Positions 1-8,531 of a stretch of 64,000 nucleotides of DNA are shown one piece after another. Position 1 is the stretch's first letter. The number at the start of each line of letters is the position of its first letter. Source of the DNA: Vibrio sp. JPW-9-11-11 (GTDB taxonomy: Bacteria > Pseudomonadota > Gammaproteobacteria > Enterobacterales > Vibrionaceae); the NCBI RefSeq assembly GCF_013369335.1, contig NZ_SZQJ01000002.1:41287-105286 (forward strand), read 5' to 3'. The position numbers were made by a program, and so were the translations under genes. The notes under the pieces were generated by a model, which saw only the letters and a program-made list of their open reading frames with translations, ran no database searches and had not been told where the DNA came from.

Positions 1-898
1 CACAGGCCGTCATGCCCGAGCGGAATGTCGCCGCAGAAGGAATTTTCGCTGCGTCAATTTTGGTGATCAACACTATCGCGGCCGCCGCCGCTAGCATTAC
101 GGTCATGATCGCTTCGTTTCGGCCCAGGGCAGGATCCTTGATTAGGCCAACAGAGCCTGATATCGCCGCGGCATAACAGACAACAAAGCCAATCGCGGCC
201 AAGAAGATGTAAGTCGCGGTTTTGGCGGTAGGTAAAATCTCACGTTTTGTTTCACCGCTCAGTTTGATTAAACCTTGCTCGAGACGCTCTTGATAAATGG
301 GATCGTCTTTGAGTTCACCGCCCATAAAGTTCGCGACAAAAGCGCCAATCATACAGGCGACAAACGTGGTTGGAATGCAGACGGCCAGCAGGGTTAAGTA
401 GTCAACCCCCATTGGTGCAAGCATCGCCGCAAACGCGACGACAGCGGCAGAAATGGGCGAAGCGGTAATGGCAATTTGTGAGGCAACCACCGCAATCGAC
501 AGTGGACGAGATGGGCGAACACCTTGACCTTTCGCCACTTCAGCAATGACTGGTAGAGTGGAAAACGCGGTGTGACCCGTACCGGCCATCAAGGTCATAA
601 GGAAGGTGACAATCGGCGCGTAGAAGGTGATGCGCTCAGGGTGTTTACGCAAAAAGTTTTCGGCCACTTGTACTAACCAATCCATACCACCGGCGACTTG
701 CATCGCCGCAATCGCGGTAATGACCGACATGATAATAAGAATAACGTCGACAGGGATAAACGCTTGGCTGGTGGGGACGCCCAACACCAGCGACAGAGCG
801 ATCACGCCCGCGCCACCCGCTAAACCAATGCCAATTCCGCCAGTTCTTGCTCCTAAATAGATAAAGAGCAGAACGACAATGAGTTCGACTGCTACCAT
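1..898 (-). CDS. dcuA: Anaerobic C4-dicarboxylate transporter, DcuA/DcuB family (partial, C-terminus beyond window)
   Basis: Inner-membrane carrier that in this family exchanges aspartate or fumarate for succinate under anaerobiosis. The 299 codons present begin MVAVELIVVLLFIYLG and contain successive hydrophobic segments and the Gly-rich GGIGIGLAGGAG stretch typical of Dcu proteins; the family is about 430 residues, so roughly the last third lies outside the window. The ATG at 896-898 has a GAGG ribosome site 7 nt upstream. It lies downstream of aspA on the same strand, the usual dcuA-aspA pairing: transporter plus the enzyme making fumarate from aspartate. DcuA versus DcuB is decided on context, so the symbol is likely rather than certain. 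A striking inverted repeat lies just upstream. Confidence 0.9.
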   Translation of the reverse strand, partial: MVAVELIVVLLFIYLGARTGGIGIGLAGGAGVIALSLVLGVPTSQAFIPVDVILIIMSVITAIAAMQVAGGMDWLVQVAENFLRKHPERITFYAPIVTFLMTLMAGTGHTAFSTLPVIAEVAKGQGVRPSRPLSIAVVASQIAITASPISAAVVAFAAMLAPMGVDYLTLLAVCIPTTFVACMIGAFVANFMGGELKDDPIYQERLEQGLIKLSGETKREILPTAKTATYIFLAAIGFVVCYAAAISGSVGLIKDPALGRNEAIMTVMLAAAAAIVLITKIDAAKIPSAATFRSGMTAC

Positions 899-931
899 AT
901 TGATACCTCTCTAATGTGAATGATGATTCTG

Positions 932-968
932 ATTATCTAACTATTCAGGTTCTAACTAGTTAGATAAT
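932..968. promoter_or_regulatory. Perfect 12-bp inverted repeat upstream of dcuA
   Basis: ATTATCTAACTA (932-943) is matched by its exact reverse complement (957-968) across a 13-nt spacer. The heptamer CTAACTA occurs twice directly (937-943 and 952-958), and CTAACTAGTTAG at 952-963 is itself a perfect palindrome. It sits 34 nt before the dcuA start. It could be a multi-site operator or a hairpin in the dcuA 5' leader; no U-tract follows on the dcuA strand, so it is not an ordinary terminator. Confidence 0.6.
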
Positions 969-1013
969 GGGAATTAAATCCTTTGCAAAAGTAAGGAAAT
1001 GGCTAAAAGGCCG

Positions 1014-1037
1014 AAAAAAGGGCCGCGAGGGCCCTTT
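1014..1037 (-). terminator. Rho-independent terminator of aspA
   Basis: AAAGGGCC (1017-1024) pairs with GGCCCTTT (1030-1037) around a GCGAG loop; read on the minus strand the stem is followed by a run of T. It lies 10 nt after the aspA stop codon, between aspA and dcuA. Confidence 0.8.
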
Positions 1038-1046
1038 ATCACGCGA

Positions 1047-2498
1047 CTATTCGTAGCGTTTGGCTTTATAGGTTGGATGCATGAAGTTTTCCACCGAGAG
1101 GATATCGTCCAACTCTTCTTCCGTCAGTAGCCCGCGCTCTAGAACCACTTCGCGCACACTCTTGCCAGTTTCTGCACAGATCTTACCGACAATGTCTCCT
1201 TCGTGGTGACCAATGTATGGGTTGAGATAAGTAACGATACCGATAGAGTTGTAAACGTATGCTTCACATACTTCTTTATTGACCGTGATGCCGTCGATGC
1301 ACTTGTCGCGTAGGTTGATACACGCGTTTGATAGGATAGAGATAGATTCAAACATGCTTTGCGCAATCACGGGCTCCATCACGTTGAGCTGGAGCTGACC
1401 GCCTTCTGCTGCAAACGAAATGGTGTTGTCGTTCCCCAATACTTTAAAGCACACTTGGTTAACCACTTCAGGCACTACTGGGTTGACTTTCGCTGGCATG
1501 ATGGATGAGCCCGCTTGCAATTCCGGCAGGTTCAACTCGTTAAGGCCCGCGCGAGGACCCGAAGAGAGCAGGCGCAGATCGTTACAGATTTTAGATAGCT
1601 TAACGGCTAGGCGTTTTAGCGCGCCGTGGGTCATCACGTAAGCGCCGCAGTCTGAGGTCGCTTCAATTAAGTCTTCCGCGGGAACCACGTCTAAACCTGT
1701 CACTTCAGCGAGATGTTTCACTGCCGCGGCTTGATAGCCTTGTGCAGCGTTAAGCCCAGTACCGATAGCTGTGGCGCCTAGGTTGATCTCCAGCAGTAGT
1801 TTGGACGTGTACTCAAGGGCGCGGATTTCTTCATTTAAGGTCACAGCCCAAGCGTGGAACTCTTGACCGACTGTCATTGGCACCGCGTCTTGAAGCTGTG
1901 TGCGGCCCATCTTCAACACGTCTTTGAACTCTTGGCTCTTGAGCTCGAACGCGCCTTTTAGGTACTCAATTGCTTCAATGAGTTTGGCCACGCTGTTGTA
2001 CACCGCGATACGGAATCCGGTTGGGTACGCGCAGTTAGTCGATTGGCTCTTATTCACGTGATCGTTCGGGTTGATGAACTGGTACTGGCCTTTTTCCTTG
2101 CCCATCAGTTCTAATGCCAAATTGGCGATCACTTCATTGGTGTTCATATTGACCGAGGTGCCCGCACCACCTTGGAACACGTCTGAAGGGAACTGATCCA
2201 TGCACTTACCTGTTTCAAGGATCACATCACACGCTTCAATGATATAGTTCGCGACGTCTTTTGGTACTACGCCCAGCTCCTTATTGGCAAGGGTGGCGGC
2301 TTTCTTAGTCATGACCATACCACGAACAAACTCAGGGACATCTGAGATGGTCATGTTGGAGATATTGAAGTTTTCAATGGCGCGCAGAGTGTGAATGCCG
2401 TAGTAAGCGTCGGCAGGAACATGACGCTGGCCGAGTAAGTCTTCTTCGATGCGGGTTGCTGGAGTTGCCATTTGAGGGGCATCAGTTAGGGTAGCCAT
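1047..2498 (-). CDS. aspA: Aspartate ammonia-lyase (aspartase)
   Basis: Cytosolic enzyme that deaminates L-aspartate to fumarate and ammonia, feeding fumarate respiration and nitrogen release. The 483-residue product has the fumarase/aspartase signature [11 protein letters not shown] at about residues 328-338 and the N-terminal segment [19 protein letters not shown] typical of AspA rather than fumarase C. A short extension precedes it compared with the usual roughly 478 residues; Met10 is an alternative start. The chosen ATG has AAGGAT 5 nt upstream. It is followed by its own terminator and then dcuA, so aspartate uptake and deamination are neighbours. Confidence 0.97.
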   Translation of the reverse strand: MATLTDAPQMATPATRIEEDLLGQRHVPADAYYGIHTLRAIENFNISNMTISDVPEFVRGMVMTKKAATLANKELGVVPKDVANYIIEACDVILETGKCMDQFPSDVFQGGAGTSVNMNTNEVIANLALELMGKEKGQYQFINPNDHVNKSQSTNCAYPTGFRIAVYNSVAKLIEAIEYLKGAFELKSQEFKDVLKMGRTQLQDAVPMTVGQEFHAWAVTLNEEIRALEYTSKLLLEINLGATAIGTGLNAAQGYQAAAVKHLAEVTGLDVVPAEDLIEATSDCGAYVMTHGALKRLAVKLSKICNDLRLLSSGPRAGLNELNLPELQAGSSIMPAKVNPVVPEVVNQVCFKVLGNDNTISFAAEGGQLQLNVMEPVIAQSMFESISILSNACINLRDKCIDGITVNKEVCEAYVYNSIGIVTYLNPYIGHHEGDIVGKICAETGKSVREVVLERGLLTEEELDDILSVENFMHPTYKAKRYE

Positions 2499-2827
2499 AC
2501 AGGATCCTTAGAGATTTATTCTGATATTAAGGGTAACTTCTAGCCATATCTGTAGTTTAAGAATCCATTCGGCAGAGTTTTTGGCTGTATAATCCGTCCT
2601 GACTTATGTGGCACATAATACTGTACCTAGCGCATAAAAATAGTAACTTGATCACCTTTTTTGCTTTTATTTTCTTAAAGTTCTGCAAACTATGAGCAGG
2701 GTAGATATCGCCTTTTTTGAAGCGAGGAAAAGCTCGGGTCCGGGCGAGTGATAGACACGAATCGTTACCGCTTTCGTTTGAGCTCTTTCACCTTTGCACG
2801 TACACTGATCTCAACAAAGGAGGGCGT
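2499..2827. other. Divergent aspA/fxsA intergenic region
   Basis: About 330 nt between divergent genes. A TATAAT-like hexamer lies near 2589 on the plus strand. A 15-nt palindrome, TTATGTG-G-CACATAA, lies at 2604-2618. It resembles CRP/FNR-type symmetric sites in its TGTG/CACA content, but the 1-nt centre does not fit the CRP spacing, so no regulator is assigned. Confidence 0.4.
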
Positions 2828-3343
2828 GTGTTTCCTATCTTACTTCTACTCTTTATTTTTGTTCCTATCATTGAAATAGGGCTTTTTATTCAAGTCGGTG
2901 GTTATTTGGGGCTATGGCCGACCATCGCCTTAGTGCTGGTTACTGCATTTGTTGGTGCGTCTTTGGTGCGTAGTCAAGGATTACAGACTCTGATGTCAGT
3001 GCAAGCGCGCTTGCAGCAAGGGGAACTGCCAGCACAACAGATTTTTGAAGGTGTGATGCTCGCGGTGGCTGGCGTGCTGTTATTAACGCCCGGTTTTATG
3101 ACTGACGCGCTCGGTATGCTGGTCTTGCTACCCGCGCCTCGAGCGGCCATTGCTAAATATTTGATGAGTAAAATGGTGGTTAAGTCTGTGGGAGGAGGAT
3201 TTCACGGTAGCTTCAATGGCCAACCTTTCGAGCAAGGACCGTTTGATCAAGACCCTTTCAAGCGACATGATTCATCCGGCAATACCTTTGAGGGTGAGTA
3301 CCAACGCAAAGACGATGACGATGATCGTAATCGGCTCAACTAA
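2828..3343 (+). CDS. fxsA: FxsA family membrane protein
   Basis: Small inner-membrane protein; in E. coli excess FxsA relieves phage T7 exclusion by F-factor PifA, and its native role is unclear. I chose the GTG at 2828 because AAGGAGG (2817-2823) lies 4 nt upstream and the protein then begins at the family N-terminus FPILLLLFIFVPIIEIGLFI; this gives 171 residues against about 158 in E. coli. Three to four hydrophobic helices are followed by a hydrophilic acidic tail ending in DDDDDRNRLN. The aspA-fxsA adjacency is conserved with E. coli, but groES-groEL, which follow there, are absent here. Confidence 0.88.
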   Translation: MFPILLLLFIFVPIIEIGLFIQVGGYLGLWPTIALVLVTAFVGASLVRSQGLQTLMSVQARLQQGELPAQQIFEGVMLAVAGVLLLTPGFMTDALGMLVLLPAPRAAIAKYLMSKMVVKSVGGGFHGSFNGQPFEQGPFDQDPFKRHDSSGNTFEGEYQRKDDDDDRNRLN

Positions 3344-3363
3344 CCAAACGTGAATCACTTATT

Positions 3364-3390
3364 AAAGGCGCGTAACAACGCGCCTTTTTT
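3364..3390 (+). terminator. Rho-independent terminator of fxsA
   Basis: AAAGGCGCG (3364-3372) pairs with CGCGCCTTT (3379-3387) around TAACAA, and the T-tract runs to 3390, 20 nt after the fxsA stop. Confidence 0.9.
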
Positions 3391-3693
3391 GATCTTGAGT
3401 GATAAGCTAACGGTTGAGTACTTACTCTATTTATTAGCAAAAGCTTAATTAATTCAATGCAATAGTCTCATTATTGAAACTTCTGTTATCCTCGAATGTT
3501 GAAAGTTTGACCGCGCTTCAATTATTCATCATATCTATGAGATCGAAATCTCACTGTCACTGAATGTAATTTTTAGTTTCATAAAAAACATCAACACTGA
3601 GCATGGTTTTAAAATAACTCGTCACACAAAAAGTGATTTGGAACACGCTTTCTCGTTGAGCTTCAACACTGAAAGCGATGCATGGTGGATAAC
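3391..3693. other. Upstream region of the secreted nuclease gene
   Basis: About 300 nt, A+T-rich. It holds a small hairpin TGAGAT-CGAA-ATCTCA near 3537-3552, and CTGTCACTGAATGTAAT from 3554, which weakly resembles a Pho box (two CTGTCA-like repeats, but 10 rather than 11 nt apart). No clear -10/-35 pair was recognised. Confidence 0.3.
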
Positions 3694-6297
3694 ATGAAAC
3701 AAAAATTAACTCCTACACTCCTTGCCGCAGTGGTTGCCGGCGTTCTTTCTTCTCCAGCGATGGCAGACATCATCATCTCTCAATATGTAGAAGGTGGTAG
3801 CTACAACAAAGCGATTGAGATTGCCAATACAGGTGATAGCGCAGTGTCGTTGGATGGCTATGAGCTGGCTAAACAGAGCAATGGCGCAGGCGAATGGGGC
3901 AGTAAGCTCTCATTAAATGGACAAATGCTGGCGGCGCAAAGCGTTATGGTGGTGGCACATACGAGTGCCAGTGATGACATTAAAGCCGTTGCCGATGTGT
4001 TAAACAGTGCAACGACGAACTTTAATGGCAACGACCCAATGGCATTGCTAAAAGACGGTGCGGTGCATGATGTGATTGGTAATGTGGATGGCGGTAGCGA
4101 CAACTTTGCTAAAGACGTTACCCTTGTGCGTAATACGGATGCGATGACGCCCTCTTCTACCTATGACGCTTCTCAATGGTCATCGCTGGCGAAAGACAGC
4201 ATTGAGGGTTTAGGCACCCTTGATGGCGGCACAGCACCGGAACCGTTCACTTGTACCCAAGATGGCCAGACGCCAAGCTTCACTGCAATCCAAGAGATTC
4301 AAGGCGAAGGGGATACCTCACCGTTTATCAACGGCTACCCATACATTACAGATGAAGAGTTCTTCGTTAAAGGTGTGGTCAGCGCTGTAACGACAGGGTT
4401 AACCAAAGGCTTCTACCTACAAGCGTTAACTGACGACTACAATCCACAAACGTCTGAAGGTTTGTTTGTACACACTAACCAATCAAGCTCTGAGCTAAAA
4501 GCGGGGGATGTGGTGTGTGTCAAAGGTAAGGTGCAAGAGTACTACAATCACACCCAACTCAAAGCAGAGAACAACAACTGGGTGAAGCAAGGCGAACAAG
4601 CGGCGCCAAGCGCGACAGATATTGAGATCTTAGCCAGTGATGCCAACTTTGACCGTACTCTAGAGCGCTACGAAGGCATGCTAGTGCGCACCACAGAAGC
4701 GCTCGATATGCGTGTGACCCGTACCTTTGGTTACGACTACGCAGCGCGTCGTAATAATATGGTCCTCGCTCAAGGCCGCATCAGTATGCAGCCAAACCAA
4801 AACTTCGCTGCAGGCTCGGAACTGGCTAAGCAGCAGAGTATCGAAAACGCAGAGCGCCGTCTGTATGTCGAATCCGATCAGAAAGCGGCCAATGGTCAAA
4901 TTCCTTATTACCCAGAGTTTGGTCGCACAGATGTTGACCAAGATGGCTCAACCGAAGATTACATCCGTGTCGACGACACCATCGTCGGCCTAGAAGGTGT
5001 GATCACCTACAACTATGGTGACTACCGCCTGATCCCAACCAATACCTTAACTAGCGAAAGCTTTGTACGCAACGACCCACGCACGCAAGATATTGAAATG
5101 AAAGAGGGCGACTTACGTATCGCGACGTTCAACGTGTTGAACTACTTTAACTCGCCATTTGGTGGCGACGCCAACCCACATGGCAACAATCGTGGTGCCA
5201 ACAACTTTGAAGAGTTCGAAGTACAACAAGCGAAGATCGTTAACGCGATTCTACGCCTCGACGCAGACATCATTGGCCTGATGGAAATTGAGAACAACGG
5301 CTTTGGTCAAAGCGGTGCTATTCAACAATTGGTTGAGCAGCTTAACCAGCGCATTGAGCGTAAGAAAGATCGCTACGCCTTTGTTGCTGTCGATAGTAAT
5401 GGCGACCAAGTCGCGGATGAAAATGACTACATCGGCACCGATGTGATCACTACTGGGGTGATCTATCGTCCTAAAATGGTCAAGCTTAAAGAGTCTCGCG
5501 TGATTGCTATGCCAAGCCAGCAAGCGCCAGAGGTGCTAGACGATAAAGGCAAAGTGATTGAAGACGGTAAGAACTACCAACGTGATTCTCTAGCGCCAAC
5601 CTTTAAAGTGAAAGGCACCAAAGAGACGCTCACCGTTGCAATCAACCACTTTAAATCAAAAGGCTCTAAGTGTTGGGAAGATGCGGCACCTGTTGAGCAA
5701 GGTGGTCAAGGCGGCAAAGATCTCGATAAACAAGGTTCGTGTGAAAACTTCCGTGTAGCGGCCGCCGTTGCACTGGGTGATGCACTGAAAGAGATCGATG
5801 GTCATAAAGTGATCTTGGGTGACATGAACTCTTACGGCATGGAAGACCCAATGTTAGTACTGACCGATTACAGTCAAGAGAAGTACGGCAAAACCATCAA
5901 AGCCGCACGTAACACTTACATTGGTGGCGAAATGCAGTTTGGCGACCAAGGTGCCGTGATCACCGACAGTTACGGCTATATCAATGCAGTAGCGAAAGCG
6001 CATCCAAACAGCTGGAGCTACTCGTTCAACGATGAAGTCGGCGCGCTCGACCACTTGTTGATTAGCCCAAGCCTAGAGAAGCACTTTGTGGATGCCACAG
6101 ACTGGCACATTAACGGTGGCGAATCGACCTTGTTTGACTACAACGACGAGTACAAAGGTGACCTGCCCAAGTACAGCGATCACTTCCGTTCATCAGACCA
6201 CGATCCTGCGGTACTTGAACTGAAGATGGGCGGCTCTTTTGGCATAGGTGCCATGATGTCGCTATTCGGCCTAGCGCTGTGGCGTCGTCGCCGCTAA
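3694..6297 (+). CDS. Extracellular nuclease, ExeM/Xds-like, with GlyGly-CTERM anchor
   Basis: Predicted exported DNase that would degrade extracellular DNA for nutrients or biofilm remodelling, as known for Xds/ExeM relatives. The 867-residue protein has a signal peptide ending SSPAMA, a lamin-tail-like domain (about residues 24-150, IIISQYVEGG), an OB-fold-like middle (about 190-330), and an endonuclease/exonuclease/phosphatase domain (about 475-840) with RIATFNVLNYF, GLMEIENNG, NHFKSKG, GDMNSYG and a final SDHDPAVLEL. The C-terminus, GG...FGIGAMMSLFGLALWRRRR, is a GlyGly-CTERM signal processed by rhombosortase and linked to type II secretion. I chose ATG 3694 because GGTGG lies 5 nt upstream; ATG 3682 is possible. 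It appears monocistronic. Confidence 0.9.
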   Translation: MKQKLTPTLLAAVVAGVLSSPAMADIIISQYVEGGSYNKAIEIANTGDSAVSLDGYELAKQSNGAGEWGSKLSLNGQMLAAQSVMVVAHTSASDDIKAVADVLNSATTNFNGNDPMALLKDGAVHDVIGNVDGGSDNFAKDVTLVRNTDAMTPSSTYDASQWSSLAKDSIEGLGTLDGGTAPEPFTCTQDGQTPSFTAIQEIQGEGDTSPFINGYPYITDEEFFVKGVVSAVTTGLTKGFYLQALTDDYNPQTSEGLFVHTNQSSSELKAGDVVCVKGKVQEYYNHTQLKAENNNWVKQGEQAAPSATDIEILASDANFDRTLERYEGMLVRTTEALDMRVTRTFGYDYAARRNNMVLAQGRISMQPNQNFAAGSELAKQQSIENAERRLYVESDQKAANGQIPYYPEFGRTDVDQDGSTEDYIRVDDTIVGLEGVITYNYGDYRLIPTNTLTSESFVRNDPRTQDIEMKEGDLRIATFNVLNYFNSPFGGDANPHGNNRGANNFEEFEVQQAKIVNAILRLDADIIGLMEIENNGFGQSGAIQQLVEQLNQRIERKKDRYAFVAVDSNGDQVADENDYIGTDVITTGVIYRPKMVKLKESRVIAMPSQQAPEVLDDKGKVIEDGKNYQRDSLAPTFKVKGTKETLTVAINHFKSKGSKCWEDAAPVEQGGQGGKDLDKQGSCENFRVAAAVALGDALKEIDGHKVILGDMNSYGMEDPMLVLTDYSQEKYGKTIKAARNTYIGGEMQFGDQGAVITDSYGYINAVAKAHPNSWSYSFNDEVGALDHLLISPSLEKHFVDATDWHINGGESTLFDYNDEYKGDLPKYSDHFRSSDHDPAVLELKMGGSFGIGAMMSLFGLALWRRRR

Positions 6298-6315
6298 GTG
6301 ATTAGTTGACATGTG

Positions 6316-6346
6316 AACGCCAGCCAATTAATTGGCTGGCGTTTTG
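6316..6346. terminator. Terminator after nuclease gene (28-bp perfect palindrome)
   Basis: AACGCCAGCCAATT (6316-6329) is followed directly by its reverse complement (6330-6343), then TTGTT. It lies between the convergent nuclease and FMN reductase genes and may stop both transcripts. Confidence 0.8.
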
Positions 6347-6359
6347 TTATCTCTAACTA

Positions 6360-6953
6360 TTACATCCCATAGGTAAAGTCTTTGCCCAGCGGCAGCATAT
6401 CGCGGTGTATTGGCGCAAGGGCGCTGGCATAGCTGCTGAGTAGTTTTAATGTGTATTGGGTGCGCGCAACAAAGTGGTGGTCATCGCTATCGGCGTTTTC
6501 ATCGATCAGTATGTCGCTGTTGCGCACGATCAGGTGATCGGGCAAGAAGCACACATGATTATTTTTACTGCCAGTCATGCGCAGTTCGCTGATCGGATAA
6601 ACACCGTTGATGCTCACGCTCACACTGACTAATAGCGCAGGTTTATGTGCCAATTCGTTAGCTGTTGTCAGTAAGAGAAAATTTTTCAGCGCTGGCGTGG
6701 CCATGCCGTGCCATTCTGGTGTGATAAACACAAACGCGTCGGACTGTTTCAATGATTGCGCGATTGGTGTCCAGACGTCCCACTCTTCACTGCCTTGCCA
6801 CACCCCCTCATTCCAAAAGGGCAGATTCAATTCATAGAGATCAAGAATCTCCACTTGGTCGAACTCTTGCAAACTATGTTGCTGGAGAAAGCGCGCCACG
6901 TTGAGGCTTTGTGAGTGAGCTCTTTGGCTGCCAGAGATAATAGTCAATTTCAT
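6360..6953 (-). CDS. NAD(P)H-dependent FMN reductase family protein
   Basis: Flavodoxin-fold oxidoreductase that likely binds FMN and reduces quinones, azo compounds or flavin; the true substrate is unknown. It begins MKLTIISGSQRAHSQSLNVA, with the phosphate-binding GSxR..S loop, and contains FITPEWHGMATPALKNF, matching the family PExxG...LKN motif. Length is 197 residues. The ATG at 6953 has AAGGAA 6 nt upstream; an in-frame TTG at 6974 is less likely. It starts 17 nt after the DMT transporter ends and is probably co-transcribed with it, under the divergent MarR regulator. The pairing of exporter and reductase suggests response to a toxic aromatic or redox-active compound (inference). Confidence 0.82.
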   Translation of the reverse strand: MKLTIISGSQRAHSQSLNVARFLQQHSLQEFDQVEILDLYELNLPFWNEGVWQGSEEWDVWTPIAQSLKQSDAFVFITPEWHGMATPALKNFLLLTTANELAHKPALLVSVSVSINGVYPISELRMTGSKNNHVCFLPDHLIVRNSDILIDENADSDDHHFVARTQYTLKLLSSYASALAPIHRDMLPLGKDFTYGM

Positions 6954-6970
6954 CGTTGTTTCCTTTTGGT

Positions 6971-7861
6971 TCAATCCGTAATGAGTGGGTGTTGTTTTGT
7001 TGAGTTTTGTGTAGCGGAGGCGAAAAAGATCGAAATCAGTATCGCTCCCGCGCCTAATAACTGCATAGGTGTGAGCGTTTCATCTAAAAATACGAACCCT
7101 AACAGGCTGGCCGAGACGCTGCTGAGAAAGCCGAGAAACGCAACATTAGTGGCAGGAAGGCGCTCGATGCCTCTAAACCACAACGCATAAGCCATCACCG
7201 CCCCGACTAGGGTTAAGTAGCTATATCCTGCAATATTTTTCAGTGAAATGGCCTCCGGGATGCCCTCAAGCCATAACGCCGCAGGTAGCAAGAGTACGCC
7301 GCCTACCAATAGTTGCCAGCCAGTGAAAGCGAGTATCGACATGTTGTCTGGGCGCCCCCAGTACTTCGTCAATACCACGCCTGTTGCCATGCTTAATGTC
7401 CCCAGCACAGCCAGAATGATGCCTTGCACACTGAGCTGCACCGTTTCGTTAATGACGATCAGTGCCACTCCTACTATCCCGAAAATGGCGGCGATACCGT
7501 GTCTTAAAGCGATGCGAGTTTTGAGCACTAGCCCGCTAAGGAGCATCACAACGATAGGTTGGCTCGACATGACTAGCGCCGCTGTTCCCCCAGGGAGATA
7601 GCTGGCGGCGAAAAATAGGCAGTAAAAGAACAGCCCGATATTGAGTGCCCCTAAACAAGCGAGTTTTCCCCACCAGTGCTGGCTGGGGAGGCGGCGAGTG
7701 TATGCAATGAGCAACAATCCTGCGGGCAAAGCGCGGATCGTAGAGGCGAGCAGAGGGCTGTTTGCTGGCAACAGCTCTGTGGTGACGATATAGGTACTGC
7801 CCCACACGATAGGGGCAATCGCAGTGAGCAGGATTGCTTGAATCCTTTCAATATGTATCAT
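6971..7861 (-). CDS. EamA/DMT-family transporter
   Basis: Inner-membrane drug/metabolite transporter of the 10-TM EamA type, probably an exporter. Residues 1-296 consist of about ten hydrophobic helices in two EamA repeats; the first repeat contains APIVWGSTYI and the second GAVMAYALWFRGIERLPATN, a typical EamA motif. I chose the ATG at 7861 because AAGGAAGG lies 5 nt upstream; the open frame extends 24 codons further through the operator region. It is the first gene of a two-gene unit with the FMN reductase and is divergent from a MarR gene across two matching palindromes. The substrate cannot be read from the sequence. Confidence 0.88.
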   Translation of the reverse strand: MIHIERIQAILLTAIAPIVWGSTYIVTTELLPANSPLLASTIRALPAGLLLIAYTRRLPSQHWWGKLACLGALNIGLFFYCLFFAASYLPGGTAALVMSSQPIVVMLLSGLVLKTRIALRHGIAAIFGIVGVALIVINETVQLSVQGIILAVLGTLSMATGVVLTKYWGRPDNMSILAFTGWQLLVGGVLLLPAALWLEGIPEAISLKNIAGYSYLTLVGAVMAYALWFRGIERLPATNVAFLGFLSSVSASLLGFVFLDETLTPMQLLGAGAILISIFFASATQNSTKQHPLITD

Positions 7862-7875
7862 TTTTCCTTCCTTAA

Positions 7876-7953
7876 AAGTATCTTTTTTGAAAGATTGTTT
7901 TTTAAAAGTAATGGCGTTTTTTCTTTTGGTCAAGTATCTTTTTTAAAAGATTT
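7876..7953. promoter_or_regulatory. Paired palindromic operators in the DMT/MarR divergent promoter
   Basis: Two copies of AAGTATCTTTTTT(g)AAAGATT occur at 7876-7896 and 7932-7953. The first contains ATCTTT-TTTG-AAAGAT (7880-7895) and the second ATCTTTT-TT-AAAAGAT (7936-7951), with centres 56 bp apart. A half-match, TTTTTTAAAAG, lies between them at 7898-7908. Their place between a MarR gene and its divergent target genes makes them the likely MarR binding sites (inference). Confidence 0.7.
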
Positions 7954-7982
7954 ATTTTTGGTAATGGCTGTGAAAGAGAAAT

Positions 7983-8462
7983 ATGGACGGTGTAGATAAA
8001 ATCCTGCAGCAATGGCAGCAAGCGAGACCTGACTTAGACTGTTCTTCTATGGGCGTGGTAGGGCGGATTCGCCGTGCGGCCATCTTCTGGGAGCGGCTCA
8101 ATGCACAAGTGTGTTCAGAGGCCGGGATCAGTGCGATCGAGTTCGATATTCTGGCGACGCTAAGGCGGAGCATTGAACCCGTCACCCCCACCACTCTTTA
8201 TAAAACACTCATGCTCTCGTCTGGTGCGGTCAGTACCCGTTTAGAGGGATTGGTACAAAAAGGCTGGGTACACCGTGTCGCGAGCGAAAGCGACCGCAGA
8301 AGTAACCGAGTGACATTAACGCAAGAGGGTATCGTCTTCTTAGATAACGTATTGGAAGCGCACGTGGCCAGTATGGAACGGCATCTAACTTGCTTGGAGC
8401 CCGCAGAGCGAGCCGCGTTAGAGAGTTTACTGAGTAAATTCCTACAAGCTGAAGTCGAGTAA
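7983..8462 (+). CDS. MarR family transcriptional regulator
   Basis: DNA-binding repressor of the winged-helix MarR family, 159 residues. The core from about residue 55 to 125 reads as helix-turn-helix plus wing: TPTTLYKTLMLSSGAVSTRL, then GWVHRVASESDRRSNRV with the conserved D-R-R of the wing and LTQEGI. The start is the ATG at 7983; its ribosome site is weak (GAAAGAG upstream). It is transcribed away from the DMT transporter/FMN reductase pair, and two near-identical palindromes lie between, so it probably represses both directions and is released by a small ligand. Ligand unknown. Confidence 0.88.
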   Translation: MDGVDKILQQWQQARPDLDCSSMGVVGRIRRAAIFWERLNAQVCSEAGISAIEFDILATLRRSIEPVTPTTLYKTLMLSSGAVSTRLEGLVQKGWVHRVASESDRRSNRVTLTQEGIVFLDNVLEAHVASMERHLTCLEPAERAALESLLSKFLQAEVE

Positions 8463-8531
8463 CGGATCGGACTTGCGTTTAGATAAAAAGGCGGCACAAT
8501 ACTCGCTTTCAGGTTTCTACGATGTACGCCA

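Noticed and set aside
627..860. Plus-strand open frame of 77 codons
   Set aside because: It is antisense to dcuA, whose translation gives a clear transporter; no ribosome site or family resemblance.
3554..3570. Pho box before the nuclease
   Set aside because: Repeat spacing is 10 rather than 11 nt and the second half matches poorly; kept only as a remark.
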